In this document: piece after piece, positions 24,744 to 32,834 of the stretch
How the letters are laid out: every line of letters starts with the position of its first letter
Position numbering within the stretch: the stretch's first letter is position 1
Origin: Streptomyces litmocidini
Lineage (GTDB): Bacteria > Actinomycetota > Actinomycetes > Streptomycetales > Streptomycetaceae
Assembly: GCF_014649755.1 (NCBI RefSeq)
Contig: NZ_BMTQ01000015.1
Span: forward strand, 124,001 to 188,000
Direction of reading: 5' to 3'
Length of the DNA stretch: 64,000 nt
The notes under the pieces: generated by a model
Told to the model about the DNA's origin: nothing
Database searches by the model: none
What the model saw: the letters and a program-made list of their open reading frames with translations, nothing else
Made by a program: the position numbers and the translations under genes

Positions 24744-24963
24744 GCCGGCGCCCCTCTTCCCCATGGGCTCCGCCCCCGGCAGGCCCGGCGCGGTGCCGGC
24801 GTCGCGGGCCCGGCCCGTTCGGCAAGGCACCCCCTGGGAACCGCTCCGGCGCGGCCGGGGCCCGGGCGCCGGTTCGGCGCAGCCCCGGTGGCCCGGAGGG
24901 CCGTCCGGCCGGAGGGTGGGGTGGAGGATCGCCTGTCGCCCCGAGCCCACCAGGATGCCGCCG

Positions 24964-26781
24964 ATGCACCGCTACCCGCCGATCGCCGACCACGGTCTCG
25001 TCGGAGACCTGCAGACGTGCGCGCTGGTGTCCGCCGAGGGCGTCGTGGACTGGTTCTGCTCGCCCCGCTTCGACTCCCCCAGCGTCTTCGGCCGGCTCCT
25101 CGACCACGAGCGCGGCGGTCACTTCTCGATCACCGTGGAGGCCCCGGGCACGACGGTGCGTCAGCTGTACCTGGCCGACAGCGCGGTGCTGCTCACCCGC
25201 TTCCTCACTCCTGACGGGGTCGGCGAGGTGGCCGACTTCATGCCGCTGCCCGCGGACCCGGCCGTGCCCACCGACCGGCACACCCTGGTCCGGGTGCTGC
25301 GCGTCGTCCGCGGCACCGTCCGCTTCACGGTCGAGTGCCGGCCTCGCTTCGACTACGGCCGGGAGACGCACGAGCTGGACCTCGACGGCGCCGCCGCTCG
25401 TTTCACCGGCGCCACGGCCGTGGCCCACCTCCAGGTGCTCGGTGCCGTCGCGCTGGAGCGTGACGGCCGGGACGTGCGCGCCGAGGCGGAGCTGACCGCC
25501 GGTCAGCGCGCCGCCGCCGTGCTCACCCTGGACGCGCCCGGCGCCGGGCCCCCCGAGCCGGCCGACGAGGCGAGCCTGCGGGCCGCTTTCGACTCGGTCC
25601 GCTTCTTCTGGCACGACTGGACCGGCCGCTGCCGCTACCGCGGCCGCTGGCAGGAGCAGGTGAAGCGTTCGGCGATCACGCTGAAGCTGCTCACGTACGC
25701 CCCGTCCGGCGCGCCGGTGGCCGCCGCCACCATGGGGCTGCCCGAGCAGGTCGGCGGCGAACGGAACTGGGACTACCGCTACACCTGGATCCGGGACGCC
25801 TCGCTGTCCGTGCGCGCGATGGTCGACCTGGGGTTCACCGAGGAGGCGGACGCCTTCCGCCGTTGGCTGGGCGCCCGGCTGCAGGCCGGTGGCACGGTCA
25901 GCGGCGAGCCGCTGCAGATCATGTACCGGGTGGACGGCGACCCGCTGCTGCGGGAGGAGGTGCTGGACCATCTGGAGGGCTGGCGCGGTTCGGCCCCGGT
26001 CCGGGCCGGCAACGGCGCCGCCGACCAGCTCCAGCTGGACATCTACGGCGAGGCCGTCTACGCCTACGCCCAGGCCCGCGACCTGGCCCAGCTGGCCGGT
26101 TACGACGGCTGGCAGCGCTTCGCCGCCACGGTGGACTGGCTGTGCGAGCACTGGGACCGTCCGGACGAGGGGATCTGGGAGACCCGCGGCGGCCGTCAGG
26201 ACTTCACGTACAGCCGGCTGATGTGCTGGGTCGCCTTCGACCGCGCGGTGCGGATGGCCCGCGAGTTCGGCCGCCCCGCCGACCTGCCGCGCTGGACGGC
26301 CGCCCGGGACGCGGTGCTGCACCAGGTGATGGAACGCGGCTGGTCCGCCGAGCGGCGGGCCTTCGTGCAGCACTACGGCAGCGAGGTCCTGGACGCCTCG
26401 CTGCTGATGATGCCGATCACCCGGTTCATCGCGCCGCGCGACCCCCGCTGGTTGTCCACCCTGGACGCGATGGACCGCGAGCTGGTCTCCGACAGTCTGG
26501 TCTACCGCTACGACCCGGCCGCCTCCCCCGACGGTCTGCGCGGCTCCGAGGGCACCTTCTCGCTGTGCAGCTTCCTGTACGTGGACGCGCTCGCGCGGGC
26601 CGGCCGGCTCGAACAGGCCCGGTACGCCTTCGACAAGATGCTCACCTACGCCAACCACGTCGGGCTGTTCGCCGAGGAGATCGGCCCGACCGGCGAACAA
26701 CTCGGCAACTTCCCGCAGGCCTTCACCCACCTCGCGCTGATCACCGCCGCACTGTCCCTCGACGAGGCGCTGGACGGCTGA
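24964..26781 (+). CDS. Glycoside hydrolase family 15 protein (glucoamylase/trehalase-like)
   Basis: 605 residues. The N-terminal super-sandwich domain starts YPPIADHGLVGDLQTCALVS; the catalytic (alpha/alpha)6 barrel includes GGERNWDYRYTWIRDAS with the general acid region, and FAEEIGPTGEQLGNFPQAFTH near the C-terminus carrying the base Glu. No signal peptide, so it is cytoplasmic. Actinobacterial GH15 of this type hydrolyse alpha-glucans or trehalose. AGGA precedes ATG 24964; an ATG three codons upstream is less well placed. A single gene after the AKR; trehalase versus glucoamylase cannot be decided by eye. Confidence 0.92.
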   Translation: MHRYPPIADHGLVGDLQTCALVSAEGVVDWFCSPRFDSPSVFGRLLDHERGGHFSITVEAPGTTVRQLYLADSAVLLTRFLTPDGVGEVADFMPLPADPAVPTDRHTLVRVLRVVRGTVRFTVECRPRFDYGRETHELDLDGAAARFTGATAVAHLQVLGAVALERDGRDVRAEAELTAGQRAAAVLTLDAPGAGPPEPADEASLRAAFDSVRFFWHDWTGRCRYRGRWQEQVKRSAITLKLLTYAPSGAPVAAATMGLPEQVGGERNWDYRYTWIRDASLSVRAMVDLGFTEEADAFRRWLGARLQAGGTVSGEPLQIMYRVDGDPLLREEVLDHLEGWRGSAPVRAGNGAADQLQLDIYGEAVYAYAQARDLAQLAGYDGWQRFAATVDWLCEHWDRPDEGIWETRGGRQDFTYSRLMCWVAFDRAVRMAREFGRPADLPRWTAARDAVLHQVMERGWSAERRAFVQHYGSEVLDASLLMMPITRFIAPRDPRWLSTLDAMDRELVSDSLVYRYDPAASPDGLRGSEGTFSLCSFLYVDALARAGRLEQARYAFDKMLTYANHVGLFAEEIGPTGEQLGNFPQAFTHLALITAALSLDEALDG

Positions 26782-26870
26782 CGCCGTCGAGGGCGCCGTC
26801 GTTCCGCGCCGCTGTGTGCCGGGGGCGTTTCGATCACGCGAACTACGCGCGTCAACCTGCTCGTACGCCG

Positions 26871-26899
26871 TTGACGCCCCCGGCCGGCCCGACGAGACT
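26871..26899 (+). promoter_or_regulatory. Promoter of the sulfatase leader transcript
   Basis: -35 TTGACG (26871-26876), 17-base spacer, -10 GAGACT (26894-26899). The ATG of the leader peptide is only 9 bases after the -10, so the transcript is probably leaderless. GTCAAC (26851-26856) and GTTGAC (26870-26875) form an inverted repeat across the -35, a possible operator. Confidence 0.65.
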
Positions 26900-26907
26900 C
26901 CTGCCCT

Positions 26908-27000
26908 ATGCAGCCCCCTCGTGACCGCTCGGTCACCCTCGTCCAGCGCCGGCACGTGGACCTCGTCCGTGTCGCGAGCGCGGTCTGTCGCTGCGCCTGA
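26908..27000 (+). CDS. Putative Cys-containing leader peptide upstream of the sulfatase
   Basis: 30 residues. The end VQRRHVDLVRVASAVCRCA fits the actinobacterial family of short putative leader peptides (RRHVDLxRVASAxCR pattern) found before sulfur-assimilation genes. There is no ribosome site, but the promoter at 26871-26899 makes the ATG the probable transcript start. The two Cys codons near the end (VCRC) would sense charged tRNA-Cys: in mycobacteria such peptides give cysteine-responsive attenuation of the next genes. The sulfatase begins 125 bases later. The role is inferred from family and position. Confidence 0.75.
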   Translation: MQPPRDRSVTLVQRRHVDLVRVASAVCRCA

Positions 27001-27125
27001 CGGCCCCTTCCGCCCACCCGGCCGCACCTCACGCCTCCTCCGTCCGCCCCGCCCGCGGCGCCGTCCCCCGCCCGCCGGGCCCCGGAGGCACGCCCGCACG
27101 TCCGCACGCCCTTCTGGAGACCCGT

Positions 27126-28529
27126 ATGTCCACGCCCCTGTCCCGCCGCGCCCTCGGAGGGGTCGCCGCCGGCGCCGCCGCCGCGGCCGCCCTCGGCGCC
27201 ACCGCGACCGCCGCGCAGGCGACTCCCGCGCCCGACCCGCAGGAGCGTCCCTTCCGCGCCGCGCACCCGCGCCGCCACTCCCGGCGGCCCAACATCCTCT
27301 TCATCCTGGGCGACGACCTCGGCTGGGCCGACCTCTCCTCGTACGGCTCCCCTCACATCCGCACGCCGCATCTGGACCGGCTCGCCCGCGAGGGCGTCCG
27401 CTTCACCGACGCCTACTCCGGCTCCGCGACCTGCTCTCCCACCCGCTTCAGCCTCTACACCGGCCGCTACCCGGGCCGTACGAAGGGCGGGCTCGCCGAA
27501 CCGATCGCCGACAGGTCCGCCGGGCTCGAACCCACCCACCCCACGCTCGCCTCGCTCCTCCGGGACTCCGGCTACGCCACCGCCCTCATCGGCAAGTGGC
27601 ACTGCGGCTACCTGCCCGACCACTCCCCCACCCGCTCCGGCTGGGACGAGTTCTTCGGCAACTTCGGCGGGGCCCTGGAGTACTACTCCAAGCTCGGTCT
27701 CGGCGGCGAGTACGACCTCTACGAGGGTGACGCCGAGTACAAGGACCTGCGGTACTACACCCGGATCCTCACCGAGCGGGCGAGCGAGTACGTCGGCCGC
27801 GACCACGAGAAGCCCTGGCTGCTCAACCTCAACTTCACCACCCCGCACTGGCCCTGGATCGCCGACGGCGACACGGAGGAGAGCGCCGAGATCGTCCGCC
27901 GGATCAAGGCCGGCGACCGCTCCGCCCTGTGGCACCAGGACGGCGGCTCCGTCGAGAAGTACAAGGAGATGGTCGAGGACCTCGACCGCTCGGTCGGACG
28001 GGTCCTCGCGGCGCTGAAGCGCTCCGGCCAGGAGCAGGACACCCTCGTCTTCTTCGCCAGCGACAACGGCGGCGAGCGCTTCTCCTACAACTGGCCGCTG
28101 TCCGGGAACAAGGCCTCGCTCCAGGAGGGCGGCATCCGCGTCCCCTCGATCCTGCGCTGGCCCGCCCGGATCGACGGCGGACAGGTCAGCGACCTGCCGG
28201 TGTTCACGCCCGACTGGACGGCGACCCTGCTCGACCTGGCCGGCGCCCGCCCCCACCCGGCGTACCCCCTCGACGGCACCAGCCTCGCCGGGCACCTGCT
28301 GCGCGGCGCCGAGGTTCCGGAGCGGGACCTGTTCTGGCGGGTGCGGGGCGAACGGGCTCTGCGCCGCGGCGACTGGAAGTACTACCGGGGCAAGTCCGGC
28401 CGGGACCAGCTCTTCCACCTGTCCGAGGACTCGCGCGAGCAGGCGGACCGGGCGCCGTTCGAGCAGGCGCGGCTGGCCGAGCTGCGGGCCGCGTGGGAGC
28501 GGATCGACGCGGGGCTCCTCCGCTACTGA
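27126..28529 (+). CDS. Tat-exported sulfatase (arylsulfatase family)
   Basis: 467 residues. The twin-arginine signal SRRALGGVAAGAAAAAALG suggests export in folded form. The type I sulfatase core begins RPNILFILGDDLGWADLSSYG, providing metal-binding Asp pairs; the formylglycine site is Cys103 in CSPTR, requiring formylglycine-generating enzyme. Further conserved motifs are GKWHCGY, FTTPHWPW, ASDNGG and the C-terminal RGDWKYY. It hydrolyses sulfate esters outside the cytoplasmic membrane, supplying sulfate. GGAG precedes ATG 27126. The Cys leader upstream suggests induction when cysteine is scarce. The terminator follows at 28535. Confidence 0.95.
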   Translation: MSTPLSRRALGGVAAGAAAAAALGATATAAQATPAPDPQERPFRAAHPRRHSRRPNILFILGDDLGWADLSSYGSPHIRTPHLDRLAREGVRFTDAYSGSATCSPTRFSLYTGRYPGRTKGGLAEPIADRSAGLEPTHPTLASLLRDSGYATALIGKWHCGYLPDHSPTRSGWDEFFGNFGGALEYYSKLGLGGEYDLYEGDAEYKDLRYYTRILTERASEYVGRDHEKPWLLNLNFTTPHWPWIADGDTEESAEIVRRIKAGDRSALWHQDGGSVEKYKEMVEDLDRSVGRVLAALKRSGQEQDTLVFFASDNGGERFSYNWPLSGNKASLQEGGIRVPSILRWPARIDGGQVSDLPVFTPDWTATLLDLAGARPHPAYPLDGTSLAGHLLRGAEVPERDLFWRVRGERALRRGDWKYYRGKSGRDQLFHLSEDSREQADRAPFEQARLAELRAAWERIDAGLLRY

Positions 28530-28534
28530 GCCCT

Positions 28535-28557
28535 CCCCGCCCGGGGGCCGGGCGGGG
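28535..28557 (+). terminator. Sulfatase terminator
   Basis: Perfect 10-base arms CCCCGCCCGG/CCGGGCGGGG with a 3-base loop, beginning 6 bases after the sulfatase stop. The rest of the gap to 28794 shows no gene. Confidence 0.85.
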
Positions 28558-28794
28558 CCGGGCGGGACGTGCGGGCCGGGATCGTCCCCTGGCGCGGTCC
28601 GGCTCGGCACGGGCCGTACCGCGTCGCGCACCGGCCGGTCCGGATCGGTCGCCGTGCTGGCGGACCGGCGCCCGTGAGGAACGGTCCACGGACCTCGTCG
28701 TCGGTGCCGGGCCCCCTGCGGGTGGAACCGGACGGCTACGCCCCCGGCGCCGACGAGGACGGGTGAGCCGCCGGTCCCGCCCGGCGAGCGCGAC

Positions 28795-29604
28795 TCAGCG
28801 GCCGAAGGTGTCGATGTTCTCGACGAGCCAGCGTCCGTCGCGGCGCACGACGTCCAGGGCGAACATGGCGCCCGCGTAGACGCCCTGGTCCTGGGCCTTC
28901 GACTGCTGCTTCCCGCCGGTTCTGCGGGTACCGGCCGTGCTCACGCTGCTCTGGTCGGCGTAGACCAGGACCCGGGCGCGGTCGCCGTCGATCCGCTCGA
29001 CCGCGCTGTCCGTGACCGTCGTGGTAATGACCGTCTTCTGCCGGGCGGCCTGGGCGAGCACGCCGGCGAACAGCGTCCGGTGCTGCTCCACGGCCTTGCC
29101 GGTGAGGAGGGTCCTCCCGGCACGTTCGAAGGGGCCGGTGTCGGCGTGGTCGTACGAGAAGAGCGCGGCGACGGCCGCGGTGGTCTGCCCCTTGATCTCG
29201 CTGGTACGGGCGAGGTCGGTGAGGGCCGTGTTGCCGCGGGCGGGGTCGTCCCGCAGCTCTCCCGCCCTGCTGTGCGCCCATCCGGCGAAGCCCCCGAGGA
29301 GGAGGGTCAGGACGCACAGGACGACGAGGGGGGCGAGACCGCGCCTCCTGGCTTTCGGGGCCTTCGGGGCGGCCGGGCGGTCGTCGGTCGCCTCCTCCGC
29401 CGGTACCTCCGTCGCTTCTCGTACGGGCTTCGCCGCCGGTCGCCGTCCGGGCCGGGGGCCGGTCCGGGAGTCGGGGCCGGAGCCGGGCCGGGAGTCGGGT
29501 TCGGGCAGGAGGCCGACAGGCGCGTGGGCCTTGGCGGCGGCCGGCTGGTCGGCGAGGGCCTGACGGCGGCGCTGGCGGTTGAGGTGGTGACGGGGCGTCG
29601 GCAT
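28795..29604 (-). CDS. Mce-associated membrane protein (last gene of the mce operon)
   Basis: 269 residues. A long cytoplasmic N-terminus (about 85 residues, rich in Arg, Pro, Ala) precedes one membrane helix (APLVVLCVLTLLLGGFAGWA, about 92-112). The extracytoplasmic NTF2-like domain ends VVRRDGRWLVENIDTFGR, the usual Mas ending. Mas proteins accompany Mce complexes at the operon end and are thought to stabilise the transporter. It starts 50 bases after the previous gene, the largest gap in the operon; no terminator is obvious just after it. Confidence 0.85.
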   Translation of the reverse strand: MPTPRHHLNRQRRRQALADQPAAAKAHAPVGLLPEPDSRPGSGPDSRTGPRPGRRPAAKPVREATEVPAEEATDDRPAAPKAPKARRRGLAPLVVLCVLTLLLGGFAGWAHSRAGELRDDPARGNTALTDLARTSEIKGQTTAAVAALFSYDHADTGPFERAGRTLLTGKAVEQHRTLFAGVLAQAARQKTVITTTVTDSAVERIDGDRARVLVYADQSSVSTAGTRRTGGKQQSKAQDQGVYAGAMFALDVVRRDGRWLVENIDTFGR

Positions 29605-29654
29605 CGTGCGTGTCCTTTCGGGTGCTGGCGGCTCTCGCGTACGGGACGGCCCGG

Positions 29655-30197
29655 TCAGCCGGCCGCCGTGCCGCCCACGGGGGCCTGCCCCAGACCACTG
29701 AGCTTCCACTGGCCGTCGGTGCGGGTGAGCTCGCCCAGCATGCGGCTGTCCTTCTCCGTGCTCTTGCTGTCGGGCGCCGTGACGGTGACGCGCAGGGCGA
29801 CGAGCAGCCGGGCGCGTCCGGCCCGGTCGTCGAGTTCGGTGACGGCACCGGACAGCACCCGGGCCGTGGTCACCGTCTTCGCCGCCTTCACCTGACTGGT
29901 GAACTCCTGTCGCCCGTCGACCAGTTGCTTGTGCAGTTCGCCGGTCGTCGAGGTCTCCCAGAGGTCGAGGCCCTGGTCCACGCGTCGGTGGTCGAGCGTG
30001 TTGAGGTTCTGCACGGCCTGCTCCCCCGCCGCGAGCGCCCGGTCGCGCTGCGCGGCGTACGCCGCGGAGTCGTCGTGGGCCGCCGCGTACCAGCTCCGGC
30101 CCTCCCAGGCGGCGAAGCCGCCCGCGGCCAGGGTGAGCACGAGGGCCACGGCCAGGGCCGGCCGGTTGCCCGCCGAGGCGCGGACCTGGCGTGTCAT
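29655..30197 (-). CDS. Mce-associated membrane protein
   Basis: 180 residues. A short N-terminus, one membrane helix (about 14-31, LAVALVLTLAAGGFAAW), then an extracytoplasmic domain containing QNLNTLDHRRVDQGLDLWETSTTG and a C-terminal LTRTDGQWKLSGL strand, the Mas fold. ATG 30197 has GGGAG 5 bases upstream; an ATG eight codons earlier (30221) would put it 2 bases from the previous stop. It pairs in design with the protein at 31021, both having the LNTLD motif. Confidence 0.85.
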   Translation of the reverse strand: MTRQVRASAGNRPALAVALVLTLAAGGFAAWEGRSWYAAAHDDSAAYAAQRDRALAAGEQAVQNLNTLDHRRVDQGLDLWETSTTGELHKQLVDGRQEFTSQVKAAKTVTTARVLSGAVTELDDRAGRARLLVALRVTVTAPDSKSTEKDSRMLGELTRTDGQWKLSGLGQAPVGGTAAG

Positions 30198-30223
30198 GGG
30201 GTTCTCCCGTCTCCCGCTCATCG

Positions 30224-31024
30224 TCAGCGGGCCTTGATGTCGACGATCAGCCACCGGTCGCCCCGGTACTCGGCGGTGACGGTGAGCTGGGCCGCGGCGG
30301 TCGTGGCGGCGGCCCTGTCGCGTCGCGAGGTCTGGTCGAGGAAGACGAGGAGGCGTGCGCTGTCCCCGTCGAGTTCGATCACCCCGGTGCGGACGGCCTG
30401 GGTGGAGAGGGTGATGCGCTGCTCGACCAGGTTCGTGCGGACCTGGGCGAGCAGGTCGCCGTACTGGCGGGCGGCGCGCCCGGCCAGCACGGTGCGCGAG
30501 GAGCGTTCCGCCGCGTCGGTGTCGGCGGGCGTGTAGGAGAAGACCCGCGCGAGGCCCTCGGCCACGTCGCCGCTGACACGGGTGGTGGCCCCGGTGTCGG
30601 TGAGGGCGTGGTTGCGCGCCGACGGTGCCGAGCGGAGCTGGTGGGCGGCGTGGTGGAACCCGGCCCCGCCGAGGAGGAGGACGGTGGCGGCGGCGACCGG
30701 GGCGGCCTTCCGCCACGCGCCGGCGGGACGGCGACGGCGGGACTCGTCCGCGGTCCCGTCCTCGTCCATGGCCTCGTCCTCGTCCGTGGTCCCGTCCTCG
30801 TCCGTGGTCCCGTCCTCGTCCGTGGCCCCGTCCTCGTCCGCGGTTCCGTGCTCGTCCGTGCCCGAGGCCCGCGTCGTGTCCTGGTCCGTGGCGGCTGCCG
30901 CGCCCCCGTCCGTGCCGGCCTTCGCGGGCCCTTCCGAGGGCTCCGTGGCGGCCCCGGCGCCCGCCTCCGGGGCCTCGTCGGCGCCGGTGTCCTCGCGTCT
31001 CGCCGTCCTCGGCAGTCGCGTCAC
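30224..31024 (-). CDS. Mce-associated membrane protein with acidic repeat region
   Basis: 266 residues. The first 95 are cytoplasmic and highly acidic, built of DEDGTT-type hexapeptide repeats encoded by an 18-base tandem array (30742-30863). A membrane helix at about 108-125 (APVAAATVLLLGGAGFHHAA) is followed by a Mas domain ending TVTAEYRGDRWLIVDIKAR. Its start overlaps the preceding gene by 4 bases (ATGA), so it is translationally coupled. The repeat tract has no known role in Mas proteins and may bind a cytoplasmic partner or simply be expanded. Confidence 0.85.
   Translation of the reverse strand: MTRLPRTARREDTGADEAPEAGAGAATEPSEGPAKAGTDGGAAAATDQDTTRASGTDEHGTADEDGATDEDGTTDEDGTTDEDEAMDEDGTADESRRRRPAGAWRKAAPVAAATVLLLGGAGFHHAAHQLRSAPSARNHALTDTGATTRVSGDVAEGLARVFSYTPADTDAAERSSRTVLAGRAARQYGDLLAQVRTNLVEQRITLSTQAVRTGVIELDGDSARLLVFLDQTSRRDRAAATTAAAQLTVTAEYRGDRWLIVDIKAR
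30742..30863. repeat. 18-base tandem repeats inside a Mce-associated protein gene
   Basis: About seven imperfect copies of CGTCCTCGTCCGTGGTCC (plus-strand reading), one copy shortened by 3 bases. The array keeps frame and encodes Asp/Glu-rich hexapeptides. Two central copies are identical. Confidence 0.85.
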
Positions 31025-31563
31025 TCGTCCCCGCCCTCCTCGCCCTTCTCGGTCTTCCCGCCCTTCTCCGCCGCCGCGACGGGTACCGCGCTCAGGGCCG
31101 CGACCCTCCAGGTGTTCTCGCCCGTGCGGGTCAGGACGGCCTCCAGGCGCTTGCGGTCGGTGGTCGCGGCGGCGGCTCCGCGCGGGGTGACGTCGACGCG
31201 TACGGTCGCGATGAGTTTCGCCGTACCGGCTCTGGCGTCCAGTGCGGTGAGCGCGGCCTCGGTGACCGTGGCGCGGGCCGAGGCGCCCACCGTGGGCCGG
31301 GTGCGGCCCAGTTCGGTGCGGAGCGGTCCGGTGGAGGCGTCGCGCCAGGCCCGGATGCCCGCTTCGGCGCGTTCGCGGGTCGAGGCGTCGAGCGTGTTCA
31401 GGACGGTGAGGCGGCTGCGGCCCTCGGCCAGCGCGGTGTCGCGTTCCCGGCTGAAGGCGAGCTCCTCGTCGCCGCGGGCCTGGGCATAGGTCCAGGCGCC
31501 GGTCCCGCAGAAGCCGAGGGCGAGGACGAGGGCGCCGGTGCCCAGGGCTTCGGCGCGCCTCAT
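31021..31563 (-). CDS. Mce-associated membrane protein
   Basis: 180 residues. N-terminal membrane helix (about 6-27, LGTGALVLALGFCGTGAWTYA) and an extracytoplasmic domain with LTVLNTLDASTRERAEAGIRAW, followed by a strand-rich part and a Lys/Glu-rich tail ending GEEGGDE. It overlaps mceF by 4 bases and the next gene by 4. By position and fold it is the first of the four Mas subunits. Confidence 0.85.
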   Translation of the reverse strand: MRRAEALGTGALVLALGFCGTGAWTYAQARGDEELAFSRERDTALAEGRSRLTVLNTLDASTRERAEAGIRAWRDASTGPLRTELGRTRPTVGASARATVTEAALTALDARAGTAKLIATVRVDVTPRGAAAATTDRKRLEAVLTRTGENTWRVAALSAVPVAAAEKGGKTEKGEEGGDE

Positions 31564-32834
31564 CGCGTGCTCCCCGTACCGAGGCCGAGGAGGCCGGCCA
31601 TGTCCGTCGGACCGCCGGTCTGGCCGGGCAGCGCGAGCGCGCCGGGCAGGTCCGGCTGCGTGCCGGTCGTGGCGCGCGCGCCGCCGGAGGGCAGGGAGCC
31701 GGGCCGGGCCGGGGTGGGCACGCCGCCGCTCCCGGGGGCGTGGGCCGAGCCGCGGACGTTGACGCCGGTGGAGGCCGGGGAGGTGCAGGAGGCTCCGGTG
31801 TTGAGGGCGGGCGCGGTTCCCAGGTCGAGTCCGTTGCGGTAGCGCGTCCCGCCGTAGCCGGAGGTGCAGGGCAGCGGTGTGAAGAAGGTGACGGCCATGC
31901 CGAAGTTCACGTGTCCTCCGTCGACGGTGGTGGCTCCCGCCGAGACGGCCGCCGGGAACTTGACGAGGAGTTCCTCCGTGCCGCGCTGCCGGGTGACGGC
32001 GATCTCCGAGGTGGTGAGGAGGTTGGCGAGGACGACGCCGAGGCTGGGGTCGAGGTCGCGCAGGAGGCCGCTGACCTGGCCGGTCGCGTCGGGGGCGACG
32101 GCGAGGAGGCGGCGCAGGTCGGCGTCGGAGCCCTTGAGGGTGGCGGCGAGGTCGCGGGCGCCGGTGGCGAAGTCCCGGATGGCGCGGCTCTCGTCGGCCT
32201 GGGTGCGCAGGACGACCTCGCCGTCGTCGATGAGCCGGGTCGTGGCCGGCAGGGAACGGTCGGCGGCCCGGACGAACCTGCTGCCGTTGTCGAGGAGGAC
32301 CTGGAGGTCGTCGCCGTGTCCCTCGAAGGCCTTGCCGAGTTCGTCGACGACCGTGCGCAGGGAGTCCAGGGGTACGGAGCGGGTGAGGTCGTTCATGCTC
32401 GCGAGCATGTCGGTGACGGGTGCCGGCACCTCGGTGTCGGACTGTTCGATGCGGGCGCCGTCGGCGAGGTAGGGTCCGCCGTCGCTCTCGGGGCGCAGGT
32501 CGATGTACTGCTCGCCGACGGCGGAGAGGCCCGCGACGACGGCTCGGGCGTCGGCGGGGATGAGCGGTGCCGAGTTCTTGATGCGCAGTTCGGCGACGAC
32601 GCCGTCGGCGGTGAGGTCGATGGCTCCGACGCGGCCGACGGAGACGCCGCGGTAGGTGACGTCGGAGTGGGTGAACAGCCCTCCCGTACGGGCGAGGTGG
32701 ACGCGGACCGTGTAGTGGTCGGCGACGCCGGCGTAGCGGCCGAGGTCGGCGTAGCGGACGCCGACGAAGCCGAGGACGAGTACGGCGATGACGAGGAACG
32801 CGAGGTTCTTCAGCCGTACGGTACGGGTGATCAC
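31560..32834 (-). CDS. mceF: MceF-type Mce domain protein
   Basis: 424 residues. N-terminal helix (about 9-28, NLAFLVIAVLVLGFVGVRY), MCE domain at about 40-120 (DVTYRGVSVGRVGAIDLTADG, LSAVGEQYIDLRP), a helical coiled segment to about 290, and a disordered Pro/Gly-rich C-terminus. MCE subunits assemble as a hexameric tunnel carrying lipids across the cell envelope. It overlaps mceE and the first Mas gene by 4 bases each. Sixth MCE gene from the promoter, hence MceF. Confidence 0.9.
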   Translation of the reverse strand: MITRTVRLKNLAFLVIAVLVLGFVGVRYADLGRYAGVADHYTVRVHLARTGGLFTHSDVTYRGVSVGRVGAIDLTADGVVAELRIKNSAPLIPADARAVVAGLSAVGEQYIDLRPESDGGPYLADGARIEQSDTEVPAPVTDMLASMNDLTRSVPLDSLRTVVDELGKAFEGHGDDLQVLLDNGSRFVRAADRSLPATTRLIDDGEVVLRTQADESRAIRDFATGARDLAATLKGSDADLRRLLAVAPDATGQVSGLLRDLDPSLGVVLANLLTTSEIAVTRQRGTEELLVKFPAAVSAGATTVDGGHVNFGMAVTFFTPLPCTSGYGGTRYRNGLDLGTAPALNTGASCTSPASTGVNVRGSAHAPGSGGVPTPARPGSLPSGGARATTGTQPDLPGALALPGQTGGPTDMAGLLGLGTGSTR

